From positions 26,377 through 90,376 of the forward strand of contig QHSL01000064.1 of assembly GCA_003220435.1 (NCBI GenBank): 64,000 bases of DNA. Direction: 5' to 3'. The number at the start of each line of letters is the position of its first letter. The stretch's first letter is position 1. Positions 36,695 through 49,627 of this stretch are shown here, piece by piece. The notes beneath the pieces were generated by a model. That model searched no databases. It saw nothing but the letters and a program-made list of their open reading frames with translations, and was not told where the DNA came from. This DNA comes from Candidatus Rokuibacteriota bacterium (GTDB taxonomy: Bacteria; Methylomirabilota; Methylomirabilia; Rokubacteriales; CSP1-6). A program made the translations under genes and the position numbers.

Positions 36695-37420
36695 TCAGGA
36701 GCCCCTCACAAGCCGATCGGCGAGGAACCTCGGCAATCCTCGGCCGAGGATCTTCTGGCGCGCCGCCTCGAGGTCGTAGACGACGCGACGGATCGCGACC
36801 GTTCCCTCCTCGACGTCCCAGATCGCGTACGCCGCGCGCGGGTCACGATCGCGCGGCTGGCCTACGCTGCCCACGTTGACGATGTAGCGGCGCCCGCGCG
36901 CGAACTCGAGATCGACCAGGCCCGACAGGTGCTCGCGCCCCGTGGAGCCAAGCGACCAGGCGCCCGGGAGGTGGGAGTGGCCGATGAAGCAGAGCCGGGT
37001 GGCGAACGCAGGGAACGCGTCGAACCCGTCCTGGGCAGTCACGAGATATTCCCACTCGTCGGGGCGGTCCGGCGACGCGTGCACGAGCGTCGCGTCGCCG
37101 ACCTCGACGACGAGTGGAAGCCCGCCGAGGTACGCCCGGTGGTCGTCGTCGAGACGCTCCCGCGTCCATTCGGCGGCCGCCCGCGCGTGCGGGTTGAACC
37201 AGTCGAGATCGAGAAGTCCGGCGACGGCGTGGTCGTGATTGCCGCACGTGATCTTCTGCGCCCGCTCCGCGACGATCTCGACGCACGCGAGCGGGTCGGC
37301 GCCGTAGCCGACGAGGTCGCCGAGCGAGAGCACCGCGTCGGTGCGCGGCGCCGCGTCGGCGAGGACGGCCTGGAGCGCTTCCAGGTTGCCGTGGATGTCG
37401 GAGAGCACCGCGTACCGCAC
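36695..37420 (-). CDS. Calcineurin-like metallophosphoesterase
   Basis: 241 residues. Metal-binding blocks are DIHGNLEAL, LGDLVGYG, CGNHDHA and IGHSHLPG, as in the YfcE/MJ0936 phosphodiesterase group. A cytosolic phosphodiesterase activity is expected, but the natural substrate is unknown. GTG start beginning VRYAVLSDIHGN fits the family N-terminus. 7 bp separate it from nusB. Confidence 0.85.
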   Translation of the reverse strand: MRYAVLSDIHGNLEALQAVLADAAPRTDAVLSLGDLVGYGADPLACVEIVAERAQKITCGNHDHAVAGLLDLDWFNPHARAAAEWTRERLDDDHRAYLGGLPLVVEVGDATLVHASPDRPDEWEYLVTAQDGFDAFPAFATRLCFIGHSHLPGAWSLGSTGREHLSGLVDLEFARGRRYIVNVGSVGQPRDRDPRAAYAIWDVEEGTVAIRRVVYDLEAARQKILGRGLPRFLADRLVRGS

Positions 37421-37427
37421 GCCTGGC

Positions 37428-37844
37428 TCAGATCGTGGGGCGAAGCTCTTTGTGCACCCGGTCGAGGACGCCGTTGATGAAGCGGCTCGACTCCTTCGTG
37501 CCGAACTTCTTGGCGATCTCGATGGCCTCGTTGATGGCAACCTTTGGCGGCACCTCTCCGGTCCACAGGAGCTCGTAGGCGGCGAGACGGAGGATGTTGC
37601 GGTCGACGACGGCCATCCGCTCCAGATCCCAGTGCTCCGCGAACTGCGAGAGCACCTGGTCGATCTTCGCCTGGTTGGTCTTGGTCCCGCGCACAAGGGC
37701 GTCGGCGAACGCTCGGGTGTCGGCGTCCACGGGGTGTCGCGCCCAGAACTCGGCGCCGTGCGGCGAGGGATCGTCCTCGCCGTGGAGATCGAGCTGGTAC
37801 AGGAACTGGAGCGCGACTTCGCGCGCCTTCCTGCGCTTGCCCAT
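37428..37844 (-). CDS. nusB: Transcription antitermination factor NusB
   Basis: 138 residues, all-helical. RRKAREVALQFLYQLDL, LERMAVVDRNILRLAAYELL and AINEAIEIAKKFG...FINGVLD are the NusB signatures. It binds boxA RNA with NusE and supports rRNA antitermination. Position just after ribH, one base apart, is the usual rib-nusB arrangement. Confidence 0.94.
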   Translation of the reverse strand: MGKRRKAREVALQFLYQLDLHGEDDPSPHGAEFWARHPVDADTRAFADALVRGTKTNQAKIDQVLSQFAEHWDLERMAVVDRNILRLAAYELLWTGEVPPKVAINEAIEIAKKFGTKESSRFINGVLDRVHKELRPTI

Positions 37845-37845
37845 C

Positions 37846-38415
37846 TTACCGAGTGCCAGAAGACCGGCTCAGACCGCGGGTGGCCTGAGAAAGACGCGCG
37901 TGGCGCCGACCTGCCCGTTCAGCTCCCTTGCCGTCGTTTCGGATCGATCGGACCCAGTCGGCCATGTGCAGCGCGGCCTCGGCGGCCTCCTCACCTCGGT
38001 TGCCGACGTCCCCGCCCGCCCGAGCCCAGGCCTGCTCCTCGGTGAGGGCGGTGATGAGCCCGAAGGTGGTGGGGATGCCCGTGGCGAGCGCGACCTGCCG
38101 GATGCCCGACGCCGCCTCGCGCGCGACGTGTTCGAAGTGCGGGGTCTGGCCGCGGATCACGACGCCGACGCAGACGATCCCGGCGAAGCGGCCCGTCTCG
38201 GCCAGATGACTTGCCGCCTGTGGGAGCTCGAAGGAGCCCGGCACCCAGTGCACCTCGACCGCGTCGGCGCCCACGCCCGCCGACTGGAACGCCTCCCGAG
38301 CCCCGCTGACCAGGCGCTGGGTGATGCGCTCGTTGAATCGCGCCGCGACGATCGCGAACCTGAGCGATGCGGGACGCACCGCTGCCCGGCGGAGCTTGGG
38401 AGCGCGACCGGCCAT
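37846..38415 (-). CDS. ribH: 6,7-dimethyl-8-ribityllumazine synthase with repeat-derived tail
   Basis: 189 residues. The catalytic core shows FAIVAARFNERITQRLV, VPGSFELPQAA, VIRGQTPHFEHVA and TTFGLITALTEEQA. It condenses the ribityl-pyrimidine with dihydroxybutanone phosphate. The family is usually 150-160 residues; the extra C-terminal 30 residues are Arg- and Ser-rich, and the last 20 or so are encoded by the dispersed repeat. ATG start, 1 bp after the ribBA stop. Confidence 0.92.
   Translation of the reverse strand: MAGRAPKLRRAAVRPASLRFAIVAARFNERITQRLVSGAREAFQSAGVGADAVEVHWVPGSFELPQAASHLAETGRFAGIVCVGVVIRGQTPHFEHVAREAASGIRQVALATGIPTTFGLITALTEEQAWARAGGDVGNRGEEAAEAALHMADWVRSIRNDGKGAERAGRRHARLSQATRGLSRSSGTR
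37855..37920. repeat. Dispersed copy of the 99-bp repeat core
   Basis: This stretch shares the core ACCGCGGGTGGCCTGAGAAA and flanking CGTGGCGCC-type sequence with the third copy of the repeat at 12545-12853, with substitutions. It lies in the 3' end of ribH, just before nusB, and the reading frame passes through it to form the RibH C-terminal tail. Confidence 0.75.
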
Positions 38416-38416
38416 C

Positions 38417-39624
<1,208 letters not shown>

Positions 39625-39628
<4 letters not shown>

Positions 39629-40227
39629 GTCGTCCCCCTGAGCGCCAGCGACCTCATCAGATACTTGCCGATCACGTCCACCTCGATGTTCGCCGCCTGG
39701 CCCGGCCTGAGCCCCCCCAGCGTCGTCACCGCCAGCGTGTGCGGGATCAGCATCACCTCGAAGCTCAGATCGCCCAGCGCCGCCACCGTGAGGCTGACGC
39801 CGTCGACTGCCACCGACCCCTGGGGAATCAGGAGCGGCTCGAGGTCACGGCTCGGCAGTGTGATCCGCACCCGCGCGGTTGATTCTACACGGGTTACGGC
39901 CTCCACGGTTCCCACACCATCGACATGGCCCAGGACCAGGTGCCCGCCCAGGGCGCCGCCGAAGCGCAGGGGCCGCTCCAGGTTCACCGCGTCGCCCGGG
40001 CCGAGGGTGGCGAGCGCGGTACGAGCGAGAGTTTCCGGACCTACCTCGAACACGAATCCGTCCGGCTTCCGCTCGACGACCGTCAGGCACACCCCGTTGA
40101 CTGCGATACTGGCGCCGACGCCGACTCCCTCGATCGTCGCGGAGGCGCCGATCGCGAGCGTTGCGACGCGCCCGTTGCGCTGGAGCGTCCGGACCGAACC
40201 GACCTCCTCTACGATCCCGGTGAACAT
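39625..40227 (-). CDS. ribE: Riboflavin synthase alpha chain
   Basis: 200 residues made of two similar beta-barrel halves; [12 protein letters not shown] is the near-invariant start, [10 protein letters not shown] and [10 protein letters not shown] are the paired substrate loops. It dismutates two lumazines into riboflavin. The ATG overlaps the ribD stop (TGATG). Confidence 0.95.
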
Positions 40228-41351
40228 CAGGCCCCTCGTCCCTCGCGGACGACGTCCGCCTCGATGAGCAGGTCGTCACCCACAGACGTGGTGGTCATGC
40301 TCCCGAGCTTGACGGCACTCTTGAGGTCGCGCCCGCCGCCGCCGACCACGGGCGTCGCGTGACGGCCGCCCACGAGCAGCGGCGCCACGTACACGGCCAC
40401 GCGGTCGACCAGGCCTGCGTCGAGAAAGGACGCGTGGACTTCGCCACCGCCCTCGACGAGCACCGCCCGGATCTCCCGAGTGAAGAGCTCCGCCAGGAGC
40501 GAGTCCAGGCTCACCCGGCCGTCGGTCGTCGGACAGCGCACGACCGAGGCGCCAGCGGTGGCCAGCCCACGTGCGCGCTCTTCGGGAGCGTTGGCGCCGA
40601 CAACGATCAGCGCACGCTCCGGGGTCCCCGCGCGGATGAGTCGCGCTTCCCGAGGCGTTCGGGCGCCGGTGTCCAGTACCACCCGGAGCGGCTCGCGCGG
40701 CCACGGGCGCTCGAGGCGCACGGTGAGCTCGGGATCGTCACGCAGCACCGTTCCCACCCCGACGACGATCGCGTCCGACTCGCTCCGGAGCCGATGGGCG
40801 CTCCGCCGAGCGGCCTCACCGGTGATCCACTTCGATGCCCCGTGGAGATCGGCGATCTTGCCGTCGAGCGTCATGGCGGCTTTCAGCGTGACGTGCGGCC
40901 GTCGCTCGCGCATAGCGGTCAGGAACACACGATTCTGGCGCTCCGCGTCCGCCGCGCCCACCCCCGTGACGACCTCCACACCGGCCTCGCGAAGGATCGC
41001 GAGGCCGCGTCCCGCCACGAGAGGGTTCGGGTCGCCGAGCGCCGCGACCACGCGCGCCACGCCCGCCTCGACGATCGCAGTGGCACACGGAGGCGTCCGG
41101 CCGTAGTGCGAGCACGGCTCGAGCGTGACGTAGAGGGTCGCGCCACGCGCCCGCGCGCCCGCAGCCCGGAGGGCCTCGACCTCTGCGTGCGGTCCCCCCG
41201 CCCTCGCATGGAACCCCTCACCGACTACCTCACCCGCGGGCGTGACGACGACCGCGCCGACCATCGGGTTCGGCAGCGTGAGACCGCGCCCCTGCTCGGC
41301 CAGGTCGAGGGCCTGGCGCATGAAGCGCTCGGCCGGCGCCCCGTCGGTCAC
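40227..41351 (-). CDS. ribD: Bifunctional riboflavin deaminase/reductase
   Basis: 374 residues. The N-terminal deaminase has the zinc site HAEVEAL and PCSHYGRTPPC; the C-terminal reductase has KAAMTLDGKIA and VEGGGEVHASFL. It carries out the second and third steps from GTP. GTG start with GTGA overlap to ftsY. Confidence 0.94.
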   Translation of the reverse strand: MTDGAPAERFMRQALDLAEQGRGLTLPNPMVGAVVVTPAGEVVGEGFHARAGGPHAEVEALRAAGARARGATLYVTLEPCSHYGRTPPCATAIVEAGVARVVAALGDPNPLVAGRGLAILREAGVEVVTGVGAADAERQNRVFLTAMRERRPHVTLKAAMTLDGKIADLHGASKWITGEAARRSAHRLRSESDAIVVGVGTVLRDDPELTVRLERPWPREPLRVVLDTGARTPREARLIRAGTPERALIVVGANAPEERARGLATAGASVVRCPTTDGRVSLDSLLAELFTREIRAVLVEGGGEVHASFLDAGLVDRVAVYVAPLLVGGRHATPVVGGGGRDLKSAVKLGSMTTTSVGDDLLIEADVVREGRGA

Positions 41352-42274
41352 GCCTCGGCCACCAACGCGTCCACGAACGCCTGAGGGTCGAACGGCTGGA
41401 GGTCCTCGACGCGCTCGCCGAGGCCGATCAGCTTGACCGGGATCTTCAGCTCCCGAACGATCCGCACGACGATCCCGCCCTTGGCAGTTCCGTCGAGCTT
41501 GGTCAGGCACATCCCGGTGAGGCCGATCGTCTCGTGGAACATGCGGGCCTGAGCGAATCCGTTCTGACCGGTCGGCGCGTCGAGCACCATCAGCGTGTCG
41601 TGGGGCGCCCCGGGTAGCTGGCGCTCGATCACGCGACGGACCTTCGCCAGCTCGTCCATGAGGTTCGACTTCGTGTGCAGCCGGCCCGCGGTGTCGATGA
41701 TGAGCGCGTCCACGCTCCGAGCCGTGGCGGCCTTGACCGCGTCGAACACGACGGCGCCGGGATCGGAGCCGGCGGCCTGACGGATCACCTCGACCTCGAT
41801 GCGCTCACCCCAGCGCTCGAGCTGCTCGATCGCGGCGGCACGAAAGGTGTCGGCCGCCGCGAGAAGCACCCGCTTGCCCGAGCCTTTCAACGAGGCGGCC
41901 AGCTTGCCGGCCGTCGTCGTTTTCCCGGAGCCGTTCACACCGAGCAGCAGGAGGACGGCGGGGCGGTGATCGAGATTCAGCGGCTGGGCGGCCGGCGCGA
42001 GCGTGTCGGCCAGGAAGCGGCGGAAGAGCGGCCTCAACTGGCGGGCGCCGGTCACCGTCCCGAACATCACCTCTTCGCGCGCTCGATTGGTGAAATCGGC
42101 AGCGATCATGGCCCCGAGGTCGGCGGCGATCAGCAGCTCCTCCAACTCCTCGAGGAGCGCATCGTCGATCGGGCGATCGGTCTCCAGTACGGCGCCGAGA
42201 CCACCGGCCAGGTATTCCTGCGACCGCTTGAGTCCTTCGCGGAAGCGCTCGCCGAGAGCGGAAAAGAGCTTCAC
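41348..42274 (-). CDS. ftsY: Signal recognition particle receptor FtsY
   Basis: 308 residues with the NG domain only: an N helical bundle, then GVNGSGKTTTAGKLA (G1), DTFRAAAIEQLE, DTAGRLHTKSNLM (G3) and TKLDGTAKGG (G4). The acidic A domain of E. coli FtsY is absent. It docks SRP-ribosome complexes at the membrane. GTG start overlaps the rodZ-like stop. Confidence 0.94.
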   Translation of the reverse strand: MKLFSALGERFREGLKRSQEYLAGGLGAVLETDRPIDDALLEELEELLIAADLGAMIAADFTNRAREEVMFGTVTGARQLRPLFRRFLADTLAPAAQPLNLDHRPAVLLLLGVNGSGKTTTAGKLAASLKGSGKRVLLAAADTFRAAAIEQLERWGERIEVEVIRQAAGSDPGAVVFDAVKAATARSVDALIIDTAGRLHTKSNLMDELAKVRRVIERQLPGAPHDTLMVLDAPTGQNGFAQARMFHETIGLTGMCLTKLDGTAKGGIVVRIVRELKIPVKLIGLGERVEDLQPFDPQAFVDALVAEA

Positions 42275-43143
42275 TGAGGTTCCGACGGAAGGACCAGGCG
42301 CGTGATGACGGCTCCGCTGGCGCCGAGACGCGGGATCGGGCGGCCGTTGAGCTCGAGGGTTACGCCGCCGGCATTGCCGATCGAGAGCACAAACGGGTAG
42401 TTCGACACCCATTCACGAACCTCGTTGGCCGGAATCGTTTCCTCGATGGTCCGCCCGTCTTCGGTCCGCACACGCATCCAGGTCGTTTCGCTCGTGCGGG
42501 CCACGAGTCGATAGGCGGACGATGGACTGACGGCGGCCTGCGGCACCGTAGGGGCGCTGGTCGCGACGGTAGAAGTGGCGGCGCTCGGCGCCGATCCGGC
42601 CGCCTGGGCACCCGCCGACGGCTTCGAGGGCTGGCTGGGCGCGGCCGGAGCGGCCGGCTCAGCCGCCGGGCTCGGCTCGGACGGGGCCTCGGTGGGCGGC
42701 GGCGGCGTGGAAGCGACCGGCGGGCGCTCTCCCACTCCCGTTTCCTGTCCGGACTTGAGGGTGACGGTGAACGTGAAGAGCGCGACGCCCAGGACCACGA
42801 GCAGCCCGAAGCTGACGAGCACGGCACCGTGGCCGCGAGGCGTTCGCGGCTCCCCCGCGGCCGCGGGAACGCCTGGAGCGGGCGTCGGAGACGGCGTGGG
42901 GAGACGTTCTTCCTTCGGCCGCGGGTCATAAAGCGCGAGCGCCTCGTCAGGCGCGACGCCAAGCAGCTGGCAGTAGGCGCGAATGAATCCCTTCGTGAAC
43001 ACGGGCGCGGGCAGCACCGCGTAGTCGTCCGCCTCGAGGGCCTCCAGATGCCGGTAGAGCACGCGAGTTCCCCGGGCGAGCTCTTCGAGCGACACGCCCT
43101 GCTGCTCCCGAAGATTTCGCAGATAGGAGCCAACCGCCGACAT
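42271..43143 (-). CDS. RodZ-like helix-turn-helix membrane protein
   Basis: 290 residues. A Xre/HTH_25 domain (about 1-75, LRNLREQQGVSLEELARGT) is followed by a transmembrane helix near 107-130 (VLVSFGLLVVLGVALFTFTV), a Pro/Ala-rich linker and a C-terminal DUF4115 domain (ETTWMRVRTEDGRTIEE). This is the RodZ layout, a cell-shape factor bridging MreB to the envelope. No mreB is in the window, so rodZ identity is by architecture. Confidence 0.82.
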   Translation of the reverse strand: MSAVGSYLRNLREQQGVSLEELARGTRVLYRHLEALEADDYAVLPAPVFTKGFIRAYCQLLGVAPDEALALYDPRPKEERLPTPSPTPAPGVPAAAGEPRTPRGHGAVLVSFGLLVVLGVALFTFTVTLKSGQETGVGERPPVASTPPPPTEAPSEPSPAAEPAAPAAPSQPSKPSAGAQAAGSAPSAATSTVATSAPTVPQAAVSPSSAYRLVARTSETTWMRVRTEDGRTIEETIPANEVREWVSNYPFVLSIGNAGGVTLELNGRPIPRLGASGAVITRLVLPSEPQ

Positions 43144-43185
43144 ACAGCGAGCGTAGCCTATTCGGCTTGCTTGTTCACCACCTTA

Positions 43186-46100
43186 CTATGCGTTCAGGTT
43201 GACCGAAACGAGCTTCGAGAGGCCCGGCTCTTCCATCGTGACGCCGTAGAGTACGTCCGCGGCCTCCATCGTCTTGCGATTGTGCGTGATCACCAGGAAT
43301 TGCGTCTGGCCGGTCAGCTCGCGCAGGACGCGGAGGAACCGGTGGATGTTCGCGTCGTCGAGCGGCGCATCCACCTCGTCGAGCACGCAGAAGGGACTCG
43401 GGCGGAAGTAGAAAATCGCAAACAGGAGCGCCAGACCCGTGAGCGCGCGCTCGCCGCCGGAGAGCAGGGTCACCGCCTGGAGCCGCTTGCCACGCGGCTG
43501 AGCCATGAGCTCGACGCCGGTGTCGAGCGGGTCGCCGTCTTCCTCGGCCTCGACCAGTCTCAGCTCGGCGCGCCCGCCCTCGAACAGGCGCTCGAAGAGC
43601 CGGCCAAAATGGCCGTTGATTTCGCCGAAGGCCTGCGCGAACCGATCCTGCGCTGTCCGTGTCATGCCGCGCAGCGCCTTGTCGAGGTCTTTGATCGACG
43701 CCGTGAGGTCGTCGTGCTGGGCTCGCAGGAACGTCAGGCGCTCGTCGAGCTCGCGGTACTCGTCGTCGGCGACCAGGTTGACCGGACCGATGGCGACGAG
43801 GCGCTCCTCGATCGCTGCGACCCGCTCCCGCACCGTGCCGAGGTCGCGCGCCGGATCGTGACCGGCGAGGAGCGCCGCGGTGTCCACCCCGTACACCCGC
43901 CACGCCTCCTGCCCGAGCTCCTCACGCCGCACGCGACACTCGGTCGCACGGATGTCGATCTCGTGGGCGGCTGCGACCATCTTCGCGAGCTCGCCGTCGG
44001 CGCCGCGCGCTTCGTGCTCCACGGCGCGCAACTCGCTGGCGAGCCCGTCGTGGTGCTCGCTCGCGCGTCGCGCCTCGGCGTCGCTGCGATCGCGCTCGGC
44101 CGCAACCTCCTGCGCGCCGACGTCGGTACGTCCCCGCTCATCGGTGAGCCACGTCGTCCGCTCCGCGAGCTGGGCCTGACGCCCTTCGGCCTGGGCGAAG
44201 CGCGCAACCAGATCGCGCTCGATCTCATCCAGCCGCGCGAGCTCCCGGCCGAGCGCCTCCACACGCTCGGACGCCGACGCGAGATCCACACGGCACGCGG
44301 TGAGCTCTGCGACGCGCGCGGTCTCACCGACCTGCGCGGCATCGATCGCCTCCCGCACGCGCGCCACGGCGGCCTCGAGCACGCTCTCCGCGTCGCGCGC
44401 AACCGCGAGGCGTTGCGTGAGCCGCACGAGCGTCGCGCTGGTCTCCTCGGATTCTCCCGCGACCTGCCGCGACTCCAGCTCGATCGTCTCCACGTGGCGG
44501 GACACCCGGTCGTGCTCCTGCACCGCCCGCTCGAGGTCCTTCTCGCCGGCGAGCCGGTCCGCCAGGCGCGCCTGCACCGACAACCCGAGCACGGCGAGAC
44601 GCTCGCGGAGGCTCGCCAGCGCGCCCGACAGCGTCGCGACACCCGTCTGTCCTGCGTCCACGACCGCCGCGAGCCGCCCGACTTCGGCCTCGAGGTCGCG
44701 CCGCTGGCGTTTGCGGGCCAGCAGCGATTGCTCGGCCGCGCTCGTGGCCTGGTCGCCGCCGCCGTGGAGTCGGCCGGTCGGGCCGAGGACTTCGCCGTCC
44801 GGCGTGACGTACGTTGCGACCACGCCGTTCCGGCGCCAGAGCGCTTCAGCCTCGTCGAGATGGTCGACGACGGCCACCTGCGCTAGCAGATGATGGACGA
44901 GGCTGGCCGCGGGAGCGGTCACGCTTCGGGTCACCCAGCGGACGCCGTTGTCGTCCGGCGCGGGCGCGGCCGTCGCTGGCAGGTGCTCGAGCGGCAGGAA
45001 CGTCGCCGACCCGAGCGCGTGCTCTCGCAGGAAGGTGACGGCGGCCCGCGCGTGCTCGAACCGCTCGACGACGACCCACTGGAGCCGCTCGCCCAGCACC
45101 GCCTCGACGGCGCGCTCCATGCCGGGCGGGACCTCGAGCAGGTCTGCGACCGTCCCGACGAGGCCGCGCAATCCCGCGCTCCGCCCCTCGGCGAACACCG
45201 CGCGGACGCCGACCCCGTAGCCCTCGCGGACACGGTCCAGCTCGAGGAGCGCCTCGAAGCTCGATCGCCGCGCTGCCATCTCGACGCGCGCATCGGCCAG
45301 CTGCGCCTCGGCCTCGGTCAGCCGGCGCGCCACGCTTGCCTCCTCCGCCGAGGCCCGCTGGCGCTCCTCCTCCAGCGAGTCGAACTCCGCCGCCGCCCGG
45401 GCGCGTGCCGCGGCGAAGACGGTCCGCTCGGCCACGAGCTGTCCGGCCTCCGCCCGCGCCTGCGCCAGCTCCGCGGCCAGCCGCTCCGCGCGCCGCGCCA
45501 GCTGCGCCTCGCGCTCCCGCAGCTCGCCGGCGCTCCGCATGAGGTCGACGCGCTCCGACGCGAGCCGCGTCTGCTCGAGCCGCAGCGCCTCCGCGTGGTC
45601 GCGCTCGAGGGCGAGCGCGGCGTGCTGGCGCTCGACGGTGGACTCGAGCTCGGCTGCGGCCTGGCGCCGCTCGGCGGCGAGCAGCTCCGCGTTGCGCAGC
45701 GCGACGCGGGCGGTCTCGCGCTCGCCCACGATGGATGATCGGCGCTCGCGAATCCCTCCGATCTCTTCGCCCAGCCGCACGGCCTCATCACCGAGCTCGC
45801 GGATCTGGATCCCCATCTGCTCGCGACGCTCCAGGAGCCGCTCGAGCTCGCCCTGCACCTTCGAGACCGACTGACGCAGGTCCGATAGGCGGTGCTCGCT
45901 CTCCTGGAGCGCTTCGCGCGACCGGGCCTCGCGGGCCGCCAGCGACGCGATGCGCGCGTGCACGGACTGCTCGCCGTCGCGGAGACGCTCGAGCTCGTCA
46001 CCCAGGCGCTGGCCCTCGGCGGCGAGGCCCGCGTAGTCCGCCGCCACCACGGCCATCGCCAGGTCGCGCTTCTCCGTCTGGAGCGCCTTGTACTGCTGTG

Positions 46101-46731
46101 CCTTCCGGGCCTGCCGCTCAAGCGAGCCGAGCTGACGCTTCACCTCGTCCATCACGTCGCGCACCCGCACGAGGTTCTGGCGGGCGGCGTCGAGCTTGCC
46201 CTGCGTCTCGTTGCGCTGCTGCTTGTACCGCGCGATCCCCGCGGCTTCCTCGATGAACACACGCCGCTCGTGCGGCTTCGCGATGAGGACGTGATTGAGC
46301 TTCTCCTGATCCATCACCGAGTACGCGCGCGGGTTTGCGCCGGTGCCGGCGAAGAGATCGAGGATGTCACGGAGGCGGGACAGGGTCTTGTTGAGGAAGT
46401 ACTCGCTCTCGCCAGTCCGGTAGAGACGTCGACTCACCGACACCTCGGTCCACGGCACCGAGAGCACGCCGTCATTGCTGAACGTCAGCTCGACTTCGGC
46501 GAAGCCCACCGGCTTCCGGGAGGCGGAGCCGTGGAAGATCAGATCCTCCATGCGCTGGCCGCGCAGCGATTTCGCGCTCTGCTCGCCGAGCGCCCAGCGG
46601 ACCGACTCCGAGATATTGCTCTTGCCGCATCCGTTGGGACCGACGATCGCCGTGATCCCGGCGGTGACCTTGACGGCGGTTTTCTCGGCGAACGACTTGA
46701 AGCCGTGAAGCGAGATGGACTCGAGGCGCAT
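43186..46731 (-). CDS. smc: Chromosome partition protein Smc
   Basis: 1181 residues. The N-terminal head has VGPNGCGKSNI (Walker A), then long coiled coils broken by a hinge at about 500-670, and the C-terminal head has LLSGGERALTGLALLFAI (signature) and FCVLDEVDAPLDDANI (Walker B). It extrudes DNA with ScpA and ScpB. I chose the ATG giving MRLESISLHGFKSFAEK, the standard family start; a GTG five codons upstream, with a better GAGGG ribosome site, is also possible. Confidence 0.95.
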   Translation of the reverse strand: MRLESISLHGFKSFAEKTAVKVTAGITAIVGPNGCGKSNISESVRWALGEQSAKSLRGQRMEDLIFHGSASRKPVGFAEVELTFSNDGVLSVPWTEVSVSRRLYRTGESEYFLNKTLSRLRDILDLFAGTGANPRAYSVMDQEKLNHVLIAKPHERRVFIEEAAGIARYKQQRNETQGKLDAARQNLVRVRDVMDEVKRQLGSLERQARKAQQYKALQTEKRDLAMAVVAADYAGLAAEGQRLGDELERLRDGEQSVHARIASLAAREARSREALQESEHRLSDLRQSVSKVQGELERLLERREQMGIQIRELGDEAVRLGEEIGGIRERRSSIVGERETARVALRNAELLAAERRQAAAELESTVERQHAALALERDHAEALRLEQTRLASERVDLMRSAGELREREAQLARRAERLAAELAQARAEAGQLVAERTVFAAARARAAAEFDSLEEERQRASAEEASVARRLTEAEAQLADARVEMAARRSSFEALLELDRVREGYGVGVRAVFAEGRSAGLRGLVGTVADLLEVPPGMERAVEAVLGERLQWVVVERFEHARAAVTFLREHALGSATFLPLEHLPATAAPAPDDNGVRWVTRSVTAPAASLVHHLLAQVAVVDHLDEAEALWRRNGVVATYVTPDGEVLGPTGRLHGGGDQATSAAEQSLLARKRQRRDLEAEVGRLAAVVDAGQTGVATLSGALASLRERLAVLGLSVQARLADRLAGEKDLERAVQEHDRVSRHVETIELESRQVAGESEETSATLVRLTQRLAVARDAESVLEAAVARVREAIDAAQVGETARVAELTACRVDLASASERVEALGRELARLDEIERDLVARFAQAEGRQAQLAERTTWLTDERGRTDVGAQEVAAERDRSDAEARRASEHHDGLASELRAVEHEARGADGELAKMVAAAHEIDIRATECRVRREELGQEAWRVYGVDTAALLAGHDPARDLGTVRERVAAIEERLVAIGPVNLVADDEYRELDERLTFLRAQHDDLTASIKDLDKALRGMTRTAQDRFAQAFGEINGHFGRLFERLFEGGRAELRLVEAEEDGDPLDTGVELMAQPRGKRLQAVTLLSGGERALTGLALLFAIFYFRPSPFCVLDEVDAPLDDANIHRFLRVLRELTGQTQFLVITHNRKTMEAADVLYGVTMEEPGLSKLVSVNLNA

Positions 46732-46825
46732 GGGGTTTTCTAGCACGGCATACCCTCAACAGCCAAAGAAAAAAGCACTAGCGGTAGGGGTGCGGAGGAT
46801 CAGAAGCCCTAAATATCGGCCTTCG

Positions 46826-49612
<2,787 letters not shown>

Positions 49613-49621
49613 GACGAAGTC

Positions 49622-49627
49622 ATTATA
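49622..49627 (-). promoter_or_regulatory. -10 box immediately upstream of secA
   Basis: A perfect TATAAT ends 9 nt before the secA ATG, inside the space around the recN stop. A weak TTGGCC lies 20 bp further up. Initiation would fall within a few bases of the start codon. Confidence 0.5.

Noticed and set aside
46747..46825. Intrinsic terminator between secA and smc
   Set aside because: A T-run (TTTTTTCTTT) is present on the minus strand, but the only nearby stem (TAGGG/CCCTA) is short and not next to it.
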